From: Mesostigma viride
Taxonomy: Eukaryota > Streptophyta > Mesostigmatophyceae > Mesostigmatales > Mesostigmataceae
Direction of reading: 5' to 3'
Assembly: GCA_009746045.1 (NCBI GenBank)
Contig: RPFO01000114.1
Span: 949,676-1,013,675 of the forward strand
DNA length: 64,000 bases
The notes under the pieces were generated by a model. The model was given only the letters and a program-made list of their open reading frames with translations. It was not told where the DNA came from and ran no database searches. The position numbers and the translations under genes are program-made. Below are positions 1 to 10,217 of the stretch, one piece after another (within the stretch, counting starts at the first letter, position 1; the number at the start of each line of letters is the position of its first letter).

Positions 1-804
1 TCTATTGCTTGGGCACTCTTTCTAAGGTTTTTACACGTATACTTGCTGAGTTCTTGGCATAAATTTACATGGTAACCTTGGGCTGAGCTTAGTGTATGCT
101 CTCTTGGTGCGTGTATGCCTAGCGATGGTGTTGCTATGTGCACGCTGGCAAGGCTGGCCATGCTGAGGGCAGGGGAGGGCAGATGAGGTGCCTAGCCTTT
201 TCTTATGTTGTGTGATCGAGTTGGGCATGTTTTTTGGCTTCTTGGATGGAAAACATGATGTCTAGGTGGCCTTATACACAGAAAAACCTCATTTAGCGTA
301 TGTTCAGGTTTTAGCACGCAAAACCTTATAACTTGAGCTAGACTTGTCGGAATGACCTGGGACTTGGACCACTGCTGTCCCCCTGTTAGCCGGATTTTCG
401 CTTGATTTTGTGGCCTTATCTGAAGTGTTGATGATATGTTTATTCCCAATGTCCGGTAAAAAAAGACCTGTTTTGCGGGAAAATTAATAACTGTTCAAGG
501 TTTTGCCATTTCCATGATGTAAATAGCTCAGCAAGCTACACACTCAGGGAACTACAAATGGTTGATTTTTGGTTGCCAACAAATGTGTGCATTGGCTGGG
601 GCATACCCAGCCCTAATTAGCGTCTTTTTCTATTTATAGCGCAATATTGGCGTATACTTGGGGGTAGTACCCCCAACAAGTGCATGGACAACTCACAAGA
701 GATGTTATTTAGTGCCCGCAATCATATTTCAGCATTGTGCAAATGAATTTCAAGTGTTATTACCATACTTCAATTTTTAAGGGTTTTGGGGTGCCACCTC
801 CCCC
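1..804. mobile_element. Right-hand part of a TTAA-flanked TIR element (T0), left end outside window
   Basis: No gene is visible here. From about 621 the sequence carries the motif gcgtctttttctattt and then a gtagtaccccc stretch. These occur in the same order and at similar spacing before the right end of the element at 1,209-5,473. The block ends in CCCCC followed by TTAA at 805-808, the terminus type seen in the other TTAA elements of this window. The family assignment rests on this shared right-end layout. The rest of the element lies to the left of the window. Confidence 0.5.
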
Positions 805-808
805 TTAA

Positions 809-1124
809 CGCGGTCCCGATACAGGACTCGAGAGCCGTCTAGGAGATAGAGGGGCGGCGGTGAGTTGGTGAGCCCAACCGCCAGGGCCTCTGTCTTCTTG
901 CTGACCTCAAGCCCCACTGCACGGGCCTCGAGAGCCAGGCAGTCAAGCCATGTCTGCACGTGCCCAGTGTCCTCGAAGAGGGTGGTGTCGTCTGCGTAGA
1001 TGATGTCTGCCAGCCGAATCTCCGTGTCCGCACCGCCATGCCAGAATTTGTTAGCAACCTGCACTCCTGGTTCCCTGCCCACGTACCACCAATGCACTAC
1101 CAATCTATCAATCGTACAATACAA
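809..1124 (-). pseudogene. Non-LTR (LINE) reverse transcriptase fragment with YADD box
   Basis: The minus strand encodes about 105 residues ending at the TTAA junction. They contain the reverse-transcriptase catalytic box as IIYADDTTLF, followed by a spaced helix and GLEVSKKTEALAVG, the usual order of motifs C and D in LINE reverse transcriptases. Only this part of the palm survives: there is no endonuclease, N-terminal RT or C-terminal domain. The fragment is cut off by the TTAA element ending at 804. It is a dead relic of an L1/RTE-type element; the exact clade is not determined. Confidence 0.8.
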
Positions 1125-3293
1125 CGACTTAACGCCAACAGAAACTCGCCTCCAAAACTATATATTCATAGATGCACGCCTCTTTAATTTCAAGGTACCT
1201 CTTATTTAAGGGGACGGGACATGCCCGAATTTTTTGGCGCCAAAAAATTCGCGCCGGAACCGAAGGTCATAAATTTCACGTGCACGGTGCGCGCACCCCT
1301 TGCGGAAGTGGCCATGGCGACTGCGTTCAGGCGAAACTACCACACCAGGGCAGGCGAAATGCAAAATTTTTACTCGAATCTAAAAGACGATGCGTTTATG
1401 ATGTTAGTTTGTGGCGGAAATCAGCTGGTTTACAATATCGCTGTTGTTTTTTTATGCCATCGGCATGGGGGGTAATCTGAATTTTTTGGTCGCGCGGAAT
1501 GAAATAGAATTCATGATAGCGGCTGTAAAATCGCGGTTTTGGGTGTTCTGACCGTGAAGCAGGCGTTAATATCGGTTGCATCGAATTCTAAACCGATCTG
1601 GTGCTTTTTGCCAGATTTTCGGCCATTATCGGTAAGTAATTGTTCAGACCTGCGCAGTGCGTGTCTGACCTGTCCATGGAAGAACGGCTGTTGTTGCGCG
1701 CCTGGGTGAGGGATTTACGAGGGCGAGGTACAGATTTGTCGCGAATGTTATCTGCTATCAGTGCTTTCTTCTATGAGCTCATCGTTCGAGTTTTTTTGCG
1801 TTCTTTTTGGGCAGTTTCCGCCAGCTAGCTCGCCGTCGCTTGCCGTTGTGTTGTCGAATACCTGGCAGCTTTAGATTGTTTTCGTTGATGCCGTGATCAG
1901 GGCCGCTTCAGTCGCAGCCTATAGCTCTTTGGGAAGGTATAAGGCATTTCATAAAACGTGTTCCGGCAAGGATGTTGTGCGTATGGACGCTTCTTGTTGT
2001 TTGAGAGTGACGCACCCTCTCTTCTCAGGCCACAGCGGCATCACAGCGCTCATGCGCTGAAGGGCCGCCAGTGGTTTCTTTGCATTTTATCGTGCAGGGA
2101 TGGAAGTGTTTTAGTGATGATGATGTTGGAGATATTGCATTTGTGTGACTGCATGTAGATAGCTGGCACCAATGGTCGTTTGAGCTTTCCTTTGTTATGA
2201 TGATGTGACAAGACTACAATGTGCTGAGCCAACCATGGTTGACATGCATGACTGCATGCAAGCTATATATACCATGTTCCTGCTTGGTTCCTTGCCCTCC
2301 ATAGTCCCAGTTTGTCATCCATGCCGGGGAGGACAGTTTAGGAGGTGTTGTTGAGTTGATTAGCTTGGTTGGCATCAACCTTACACTCTAACCTGGGAGA
2401 AACATAGGAAATGCTGCTTAGGCATATTAGGGCTACCATCGTCAAGGCTATGAACATATTTACAAGGCTGGCCATGCTGGAGTGATGATGAAGACATATG
2501 AGGTGCGTGGCCACCCCTTTGTACATTGTAAACATACTCAGCATGGTTTAGGTGCTTGTTGGATGGCATAAGAAGTGGCACTATGGGGTTACTAACTTAC
2601 TGAGTGGTCCTTAGCGCCTTGTCAGGTGGTCATATAGGAAACCCATCAACTTGAGTAGTTCTTGTCACAATGACCCCCACGTTGAGCATGCGTTGCCGTC
2701 AGCGTGCAAGAGTTAATTTTGTGTGCTTTGGTCAGTTTGCAGATGTCTTTGATGAAGAAGGAGGTGCTAGTGTGGCTGAATGGTTACTATAATTTCCTTG
2801 TAGTGTCTACATGGGTGGCCGTCTTGGAATGGTTGTAACTTGGGCAGTTCTTGTCAGAACGTCGTCAAACCTGGAACATTGGAGGTACCATATGTGCAGA
2901 GGATGGTAGTGTGTGGTTTGGCCAGTTTTCACGTGGCTTAGATGTATTAAGGGGTGTTAGTGTGGTTAAATACTAGCTAAAACCTCCGTCAGCGTCATCA
3001 CAGGTGGCAATCTAGGAATATCCATCAAATAGGGCTGCGCTTGTCAGAATGACCTGAAAATTTGGGGCTGCATGTCCCCCCCTCTCTAGTATTTGAAAAT
3101 ATAAGATATGGCATGATTCCATGTGTTTATGATTTGTTTTATTTTTTTTAGTGAAAAAAAGTACCCTTTTTGCGGGAAAATCCATCAATGTGTCTAAACA
3201 TCATTATTTTGTGCTCAAAATTAGGCAGACTTTCTCAAAAGTGGGGGAACTAAATGGAAATATATGATTTGGTCCAAATATGTTTGCCCATTG

Positions 3294-5261
3294 AATTGAA
3301 TTGAATTGAATTGTAACATAACTCCGTTGGGAGTATATGTAGCACATAGCCCAGAGAAGGGGCATATGGCCTATCATACATTCTAAGCTACTTCCTGCAA
3401 GGGTGGGAATGTAAACAACACTTGCTCTAGGTGCACTAGGGCACCTGCACCACCCAGAGTTTCAGGCAGCACCCAGCGAAGGGGAGCCTGTCATAGGTGG
3501 GGAAGATCATCATGGCTATACAAGAGCTAGGACATGGCTTCTCTACAGAGAGCATCTCTCTGCATGGCATAGCATGGCGAAATTCTTAATGCAACATCCA
3601 TGGGGGTCCCTTTATAGGCAGGGCTTGGCTAAATTCTGTAGACAACATCCATGGGGGCCGTTATGGGCGCACATGCGCGTGGGCCACATGCTAGGCTAAG
3701 CCTGACTAATCTACACTACTGGTATGAATTCCCTAGTCTGGGGTGGCAGGAGGGGGCTGCCAGGGCTTGTGGTCAACGTGGATGACCGCCCCCCTCCAGT
3801 ATACCGGCTTCCCCCCTGCGCTGTGCCGGAGCTGAAGGTAGGTCGGCCATAGCTCGCGTCGCCGCTGTTGCTGGGCCAGGGTCAAGTCGTCGTCCAGCGT
3901 GAAGCGAGTCCTTGAGAGCTTCTTGCGGCATTTAAGGAACGACAGCTTGTCCGCCATGTACTTAAAGGTGAGGAGCACGGGTGCCGGGCCAGCCTTCCCC
4001 GCGCGCGGGGGAGGCGGACAGCCGACATGTCCAGCTCACCAGTGAGTAGCATGGGGGCAAGAATGTCGCGCTTAAATGCCTCAAGAAGGCTCGTGGAGGT
4101 CTCACCTGCCGGCTGGTCGAAGTGCTTGACGATGACATTGTGGCTGCGCCGGGCGATGTCGGTGTCCTCGCGAAGGTCGAGGGCTTGTTGCTTGAGTTGT
4201 GCCGAGATGGTGGAGGTGGTGGAGGTGGTGTGCTGCTTAAGCAAGTCCGCCCAGGTGGAGGGAGCATCGCCGGCCGGGCCAGCAGGCGTCGGCTGGGCGG
4301 CGATGTCCTTCACCGCTTGGGCGGTGAGGCCGGCGGTGTCATGCAAGCTCTCAAGGGCGTTGGCGGTGGCTTGAAGGCGTTGGTCGAGGTCGAGGAGCTG
4401 GGCTTTGATGTCGGCAGTGGAGGCGGAAATGGCCGTGGAGGTGGAGGCGGCGGCGGTGGAAATGTGAGGAAGTTCAGCAGTCAGCGTGCCGCCGATTGCT
4501 GCTATGTCGGCAGCAAGGGGGGTCACGTGCTGCTGAAAGGCTTCCGTGAGGATGGAGCGGAGGGTGGGGACGGAAAGGGGTGGAGCCCAGATCTCGCCGT
4601 CAGAGCGCTGGAGAAGGGAGTTGAGGATGGCGTGCTGGAGATGGGGGCGGACGCAGCCGGACAGCCCGTAGATGTTGTCCCAGCGGCGGCCGTCTGGGCA
4701 GAGGAGGCGATTGATGGAGTGGAAATGGAGGCACAGGTCGTAAAGCGAAGCGTAATCCCCGAAGAAGATGCAGCGCATAGCATCGGTCGGAGAAATGGTG
4801 GCCCAGTCGTAATCTGCGACCTTGAAAGGCCGGGGCCGAAAGCTCGGTTCTGGGCGTGAAGACCCTCCTGTGTCGTCGGCTGGGCGGGTGCGCTTGGGGT
4901 CAGGCGATGCAGATGGCGAGGCGTTAAGCCCGGGGGGTTGCTGGACGACCACCAGTGCACGACTAGTGTCATCGCCGCCTGCCGGACCTGAAGGCGAAGC
5001 TGCAGCCTGAGCTGCAGACGTATTTTCATTGCCGAGCGCAGCCGCCAGGCTGCGTTGCGTCGAGGCGCGTTTGTTCGCCATATATTGCGTTTTAGATTCG
5101 GAAAATTATATCAGCATGTGCGTCTTAGAAAGACGAAGCGATAGTGATATTCACGGCTAAATTCGGTGCTCAAACGTGAAAGTTATGAGCTCCGACAGCC
5201 ATGGCTACCTCGTGGCCGGAATTTGGAGGCGTGTATAGAGAGTGTGCACCCATCCGGCTCA
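3294..5261 (-). mobile_element. Complete ORF1-only (HAL1-like) non-LTR retrotransposon
   Basis: The element lies between two copies of a 14-bp target-site duplication, ATGTTTGCCCATTG (3,280-3,293 and 5,262-5,275). On the minus strand it reads: about 180 bp of 5' UTR, ORF1 (5,081 to 3,733), about 400 bp of 3' UTR, and a pentanucleotide tail (ATTCA/TTGAA repeats, 3,294-3,315). There is no endonuclease/reverse-transcriptase ORF2 between ORF1 and the tail. The architecture therefore parallels mammalian HAL1 (half-L1) elements, which move with enzymes supplied in trans. The TSD shows that this shortened form itself transposed and is not a later deletion. Confidence 0.85.
3733..5081 (-). pseudogene. 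L1-type ORF1 protein gene, one-base frameshift
   Basis: Starting at ATG 5,081, about 350 codons match the intact copy at 6,326-7,672 almost residue for residue, beginning MANKRASTQRSLAAALG. At about 4,000 a run of five C in the sister copy is four C here, which shifts the frame inside PRARG. The correct C-terminal frame resumes as 3,978-3,733 (YMADKLSFLKCRKKL ... WPTYLQLR ... YWRGAVIHVDHKPW). ORF1 proteins of this kind are nucleic-acid chaperones that coat the element RNA. The C-terminal half resembles the L1 ORF1p RRM plus C-terminal domain (Transposase_22-like). Non-functional as it stands. Confidence 0.8.
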
Positions 5262-5477
5262 ATGTTTGCCCATTGTCCTAGGGAAAATATGCCAAAAGTA
5301 GCGTCTTTTTCTATTTTTAGCGCGTAACCGGCATCTGGTAGGGGCTAGTACCCCCCCCAAGTGGTTGGAAATTTTTTTTTAAATCATATTTATGGTTCCC
5401 AATCATAATTGGATTTTTAGCACATGCATAGGTATGGTTTCCAGAAAAGTGCCCTTTAGGCATATCCCCTCCCCTTA

Positions 5478-5600
5478 ATCTCGTCGTCCTTCCTGTTCTC
5501 ACGTATGGGGCCGAGACGTGGACCCTCACCGCCGACCTGGCCCGCAAGCTGGACGGCGCGGTCACCAGCATGCTGCGTTCCATTTTCAGAGTAGGATATG
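5478..5600 (+). pseudogene. LINE ORF2 C-terminal fragment (LTYGAETW motif)
   Basis: Directly after the TTAA that closes T1, the plus strand reads VVLPVLTYGAETWTLT, then a helix ARKLDGAVTSMLRSIFR. This is the conserved segment just after the reverse transcriptase of many LINEs. A better-preserved relative lies at 62,990-63,265. The frame is lost after about 5,600. The sense strand is opposite to the YADD fragment at 809-1,124, so the two are not one gene split by T1. Confidence 0.75.
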
Positions 5601-5739
5601 CTGCTCAAGTGCTCATGCATCCGCAATGAGGACCTGTACCACGGCATGCCCACGACCTGCCCACGCTCCTTGCTATGATATGCTCACATGGGTCTTATTG
5701 CACCCACAGTTTGCCGGATCGTTAGCCTGTCCTTTTAGC

Positions 5740-5893
5740 TAGCCGCGCCCGATTGCAGCTGTGGCATGCCTTTGGCATGAAGGAGACTGGGGGTCTCTGC
5801 CCTTTCTCCTGTAGTGCACACACAGGGATTAAAAGCACTTCGGTGCTCCGTGACTCCCCAACGGGAGCACGAGTTTAATTAATTAATTAATTA
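5740..5893 (+). mobile_element. LINE-B 3' terminus with (TTAA)n tail
   Basis: A 3' end consisting of gctccgtgactccccaacggg plus gagcacgag and ending in ttaattaattaattaatt. The same terminus recurs at 11,655-11,710, at 32,695-32,750 and near 19,931-19,978 (both reversed), so it defines a LINE family with an AT tetranucleotide tail in place of poly(A). Confidence 0.65.
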
Positions 5894-6110
5894 ATGCCCT
5901 ATATCACCAGCACCATTAAGCAGCGACGCCTCCAGCTAGTAGGGCACCTAGCTCGCACCAACCAGGTAGACACCTCACGTGGCCCCCCCGCAGGACTGCG
6001 ACCAGCTCAGCCTGGCCGGCACCTCCTGACGTGGGCTGGGCCCAGTGATGTTATAGACGCCGCAAGGCCCGCACCTTCAAAGAACAGCTAGTAGAGGACA
6101 TGGGGGCCTC
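5894..6110 (+). pseudogene. LINE ORF2 distal C-terminal fragment
   Basis: Encodes ITSTIKQRRLQLVGHLARTNQVDTS, closely similar to DEIRQRRIAFVGHLTRTSQVDTA in the LINE at 62,990-63,265. It is the segment that follows LTYGAE-type sequence in LINE ORF2 proteins. The rest of the ORF is degenerate. Confidence 0.6.
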
Positions 6111-6129
6111 GGCCTCTCTGTGATTTGGA

Positions 6130-8100
6130 AGAAGATGATGGACACAAAATTCCGAAAAAATGTAACACGAAAATGTAACACAAAATTCCGGCCACGAGGT
6201 AGCCATGGCTGTCGGAGCTCATAACTTTCACGTTTGAGCACCGAATTTAGCCGTGAATATCACTATCGCTTCGTCTTTCTAAGACGCACATGCTGATATA
6301 ATTTTCCGAATCTAAAACGCAATATATGGCGCACAAACGCGCCTCGACGCAACGCAGCCTGGCGGCTGCGCTCGGCAATGAAAATTCTGCAGCTCAGGCT
6401 GCAGCTTCGCCTTCAGGTCCGGCAGGCGGCGATGACACTAGTCGTGCACTGGTGGTCGTCCAGCAACCCCCCGGGCTTAACGCCTCGCCATCTGCATCGC
6501 CTGACCCCAAGCGCACCCGCCCAGCCGACGACACAGGAGGGTCTTCACGCCCAGAACCGAGCTTTCGGCCCCGGCCTTTCAAGGTCGCAGATTACGACTG
6601 GGCCACCATTTCTCCGACCGATGCTCTGCGCTGCATCTTCTTCGGGGATTACGCTTCGCTTTACGACCTGTGCCTCCATTTCCACTCCATCAATCGCCTC
6701 CTCGCCCCGGACGGCAGCCGCTGGGCCAACATCTACGGGCTGTCCGGCTGCGTCCGCCCCCATCTCCAGCACGCCATCCTCAACTCCCTTCTCCAGCGCT
6801 CTGACGGCGAGATCTGGGCTCCACCCCTTTCCGTCCCCACCCTCCGCTCCATCCTCACGGAAGCCTTTCAGCAGCACGTGACCCCCCTTGCTGCCGACAT
6901 AGCAGCAATCGGCGGCACGCTGACTGCTGAACTTCCTCACATTTCCACCGCCGCCGCCTCCACCTCCACGGCCATTTCCGCCTCCACTGCCGACATCAAA
7001 GCCCAGCTCCTCGACCTCGACCAACGCCTTCAAGCCACCGCCAACGCCCTTGAGAGCTTGCATGACACCGCCGGCCTCACCGCCCAGGCGGTGAAGGACA
7101 TCGCCGCCCAGCCGGCGCCTGCTGGCTCGGCCGGCGATGCTCCCTCCACCTGGGCGGACTTGCTTAAGCAGCACACCACCTCCACCACCTCCACCATCTC
7201 GGCACAACTCAAGCAACAAGCCCTCGACCTTCGCGAGGAAGCCGACATCGCCCGGCGCAGCCACAATGTCATCGTCAAGCACTTCGACCAGCAGGCAGGT
7301 GAGACCTCCACGAGCCTTCTTGAGGCATTTAAGCGCGCCATTCTTGCCCCCATGTTACTCACTGGTGAGCTGGACATGTCGGCTGTCCGCCTCCCCCGCG
7401 CGCGGGGGAAGGCTGGCCCGGCCCCCGTGCTCCTCACCTTTAAGTACATGGCGGACAAGCTGGCGTTCCTTAAATGCCGCAAGAAGCTCTCGGAGACTCG
7501 CTTCACGCTGGACGACGACTTGACCCTGGCCCAGCAACAACGGCGACGCGAGCTATGGCCGGCCTACCTTCAGCTCCGGCAGAGCGCAAGGGGGAAGCCG
7601 GTATACTGGAGGGGGGCGGTCATCCACGTTGACCACAAGCCCTGGCAGCCCCCTCCTGCCACCTCAGACTAGGAATATATATACCAGTAGTGTAGATTAG
7701 TAAGGCTTAGCCTAGCATGTGGCCCACGCGCATGTGCGCCCATAATGGCCCCCATGGATGATGCCTTCAACATTTAGCCATGCTTTGTCTATAATGGGAC
7801 CCCCATGGATGTTGCATTAAGAACTTAGCCATGCTATGCCATGCAGAGAGATGCTCTCTGTCGAGAAGCCATGCCCTAGCCCTTGCATAGCCATGATGAT
7901 CTTCCTCCCCCGTGCCAGGATCCCCTTAGCTGGGTTGAACCTGAGACAGCATGGTGGTGCCGGTGCCCTTGCGGCACCTAGAGCAAGTGTTGCTTACATT
8001 CCCACCCTTGCATGAAGTAGCCTAGGATGTATTTAAAGCCATATGCCCCTTCTCAGGGATATGTGCTACATTGACTCCCAACGGAGTGATGTTGATAATT
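6130..8100 (+). mobile_element. Second ORF1-only LINE copy, opposite orientation to the first
   Basis: From about 6,185 the sequence is the reverse complement of 5,222 downward, through 5' UTR, ORF1 and 3' UTR. It ends with a conserved block (gactcccaacggagtgatgtt) and an aattaattaa tail near 8,100. With the copy at 3,294-5,261 it makes a long inverted repeat with about 1.4-kb arms and a roughly 1-kb centre. Again no reverse-transcriptase frame separates the ORF1 stop (7,672) from the 3' UTR. The 5' boundary is not marked by a clear TSD, and the 3' part has been drawn into a tandem duplication. Confidence 0.75.
6326..7672 (+). CDS. L1-like ORF1 protein, intact (448 aa)
   Basis: An uninterrupted frame of 448 codons. 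Residues 1-80 are an Ala/Pro/Ser-rich, probably disordered region (ending near PDKRTRP-type basic residues). Residues 80-170 form a conserved region (FKVADYDWATISPTDALRC). Residues 180-330 are long helices rich in Ala, Gln and Leu (DIKAQLLDLDQRLQATANALESL), a likely coiled coil for trimerisation. Residues 350-440 are a compact domain: LPRARGKAGPAPVLLTFKY, then DDDLTLAQQQRRRELWPAYLQLR and KPVYWRGAVIHVD. This last order matches the RRM and C-terminal domains of L1 ORF1p (Transposase_22), a single-strand nucleic-acid chaperone that packages LINE RNA. The homology is judged by motif order only. As the only intact copy in the window, it could still supply protein. Gly-Ala-rich minus-strand frames here are shadows. 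Confidence 0.8.
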   Translation: MAHKRASTQRSLAAALGNENSAAQAAASPSGPAGGDDTSRALVVVQQPPGLNASPSASPDPKRTRPADDTGGSSRPEPSFRPRPFKVADYDWATISPTDALRCIFFGDYASLYDLCLHFHSINRLLAPDGSRWANIYGLSGCVRPHLQHAILNSLLQRSDGEIWAPPLSVPTLRSILTEAFQQHVTPLAADIAAIGGTLTAELPHISTAAASTSTAISASTADIKAQLLDLDQRLQATANALESLHDTAGLTAQAVKDIAAQPAPAGSAGDAPSTWADLLKQHTTSTTSTISAQLKQQALDLREEADIARRSHNVIVKHFDQQAGETSTSLLEAFKRAILAPMLLTGELDMSAVRLPRARGKAGPAPVLLTFKYMADKLAFLKCRKKLSETRFTLDDDLTLAQQQRRRELWPAYLQLRQSARGKPVYWRGAVIHVDHKPWQPPPATSD

Positions 8101-8306
8101 AATTAATGATGGACAAGGCCAAGTGGGCCCAGGTCATAGAGGACAACGAGCCCCCCCAGTGGGGAAGCGCCCGCGTGTGCAATCCCGTGGGAGGCACGCC
8201 AGATAGCTCCCCTAGGGCAGCGTGCGGCTGCCTAGCTAGATGTTGTAATGCTGTTAGATAGATGTAGTATGTAGCCGATGTAGATAGATTAGACCGGTAG
8301 GACTGT

Positions 8307-8939
8307 TTGCGCCCATCCATCCATCCATCGGGGTTAATCGGCCTCACCGCCCAGGCGGTGAAGGACATCGCCGCCCAGCCGGCGCCTGCTGGCTCGGCCG
8401 GCGATGCTCCCTCCACCTGGGCGGACTTGCTTAAGCAGCACACCACCTCCACCACCTCCACCATCTCGGCACAACTCAAGCAACAAGCCCTCGACCTTCG
8501 CGAGGAAGCCGACATCGCCCGGCGCAGCCACAATGTCATCGTCAAGCACTTCGACCAGCAGGCAGGTGAGACCTCCACGAGCCTTCTTGAGGCATTTAAG
8601 CGCGCCATTCTTGCCCCCATGTTACTCACTGGTGAGCTGGACATGTCGGCTGTCCGCCTCCCCCGCGCGCGGGGGAAGGCTGGCCCGGCCCCCGTGCTCC
8701 TCACCTTTAAGTACATGGCGGACAAGCTGGCGTTCCTTAAATGCCGCAAGAAGCTCTCGGAGACTCGCTTCACGCTGGACGACGACTTGACCCTGGCCCA
8801 GCAACAACGGCGACGCGAGCTATGGCCGGCCTACCTTCAGCTCCGGCAGAGCGCAAGGGGGAAGCCGGTATACTGGAGGGGGGCGGTCATCCACGTTGAC
8901 CACAAGCCCTGGCAGCCCCCTCCTGCCACCTCAGACTAG
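8307..8939 (+). pseudogene. Truncated ORF1 tail, tandem copy B
   Basis: Open from a fortuitous ATG in the LINE-B segment (MRPSIHPSGLIG), then joined in frame to the ORF1 C-terminal half from GLTAQAVKDIAAQ to the stop. It keeps part of the coiled coil and the whole RRM/CTD-like region, so a shortened protein with a novel 12-residue N-terminus is theoretically readable. No evidence of expression. Confidence 0.55.
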
Positions 8940-9573
8940 GAATATATATACCAGTAGTGTAGATTAGTAAGGCTTAGCCTAGCATGTGGCCCACGCGCAT
9001 GTGCGCCCATAATGGCCCCCATGGATGATGCCTTCAACATTTAGCCATGCTTTGTCTATAATGGGACCCCCATGGATGTTGCATTAAGAACTTAGCCATG
9101 CTATGCCATGCAGAGAGATGCTCTCTGTCGAGAAGCCATGCCCTAGCCCTTGCATAGCCATGATGATCTTCCTCCCCCGTGCCAGGATCCCCTTAGCTGG
9201 GTTGAACCTGAGACAGCATGGTGGTGCCGGTGCCCTTGCGGCACCTAGAGCAAGTGTTGCTTACATTCCCACCCTTGCATGAAGTAGCCTAGGATGTATT
9301 TAAAGCCATATGCCCCTTCTCAGGGATATGTGCTACATTGACTCCCAACGGAGTGATGTTGATAATTAATTAATGATGGACAAGGCCAAGTGGGCCCAGG
9401 TCATAGAGGACAACGAGCCCCCCCAGTGGGGAAGCGCCCGCGTGTGCAATCCCGTGGGAGGCACGCCAGATAGCTCCCCTAGGGCAGCGTGCGGCTGCCT
9501 AGCTAGATGTTGTAATGCTGTTAGATAGATGTAGTATGTAGCCGATGTAGATAGATTAGACCGGTAGGACTGT

Positions 9574-10206
9574 TTGCGCCCATCCATCCATCCATCGGGG
9601 TTAATCGGCCTCACCGCCCAGGCGGTGAAGGACATCGCCGCCCAGCCGGCGCCTGCTGGCTCGGCCGGCGATGCTCCCTCCACCTGGGCGGACTTGCTTA
9701 AGCAGCACACCACCTCCACCACCTCCACCATCTCGGCACAACTCAAGCAACAAGCCCTCGACCTTCGCGAGGAAGCCGACATCGCCCGGCGCAGCCACAA
9801 TGTCATCGTCAAGCACTTCGACCAGCAGGCAGGTGAGACCTCCACGAGCCTTCTTGAGGCATTTAAGCGCGCCATTCTTGCCCCCATGTTACTCACTGGT
9901 GAGCTGGACATGTCGGCTGTCCGCCTCCCCCGCGCGCGGGGGAAGGCTGGCCCGGCCCCCGTGCTCCTCACCTTTAAGTACATGGCGGACAAGCTGGCGT
10001 TCCTTAAATGCCGCAAGAAGCTCTCGGAGACTCGCTTCACGCTGGACGACGACTTGACCCTGGCCCAGCAACAACGGCGACGCGAGCTATGGCCGGCCTA
10101 CCTTCAGCTCCGGCAGAGCGCAAGGGGGAAGCCGGTATACTGGAGGGGGGCGGTCATCCACGTTGACCACAAGCCCTGGCAGCCCCCTCCTGCCACCTCA
10201 GACTAG
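9574..10206 (+). pseudogene. Truncated ORF1 tail, tandem copy C
   Basis: The same 210-codon frame as copy B, 1,267 bp downstream and identical in translation. Its stop codon lies inside the 16-bp target duplication of the LINE fragment that follows. Confidence 0.55.
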
Positions 10207-10217
10207 GAATATATATA

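Larger units (their letters stand above)
1209..5473 (+). mobile_element. TTAA-flanked TIR element T1 (L end left, R end right), piggyBac-like by target site
   Basis: TTAA stands at 1,205-1,208 and 5,474-5,477. The termini are imperfect inverted repeats: GGGGACGGGACATGCC on the left, and GGGGAGGGGATATGCC on the reverse complement of the right. Just inside the left end is a 24-bp perfect palindrome (gaatttttt-ggcgcc-aaaaaattc). No transposase was recognised. The TTAA duplication suggests piggyBac; TIRs starting with GGGG would also suit PIF/Harbinger, which normally duplicates three bases. About half of its length is a nested ORF1-only LINE (3,294-5,261). The left arm (1,209-2,000) is related to 27,476-28,000. 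Confidence 0.7.

Noticed and set aside
4122..4859. Gly-rich 245-codon frames opposite ORF1 (also 6,545-7,282)
   Set aside because: Antisense shadows of the ORF1 coding sequence, present because of its GC bias.
5478..5600. Continuation of the reverse-transcriptase gene at 809-1,124 across T1
   Set aside because: The two fragments are on opposite strands.
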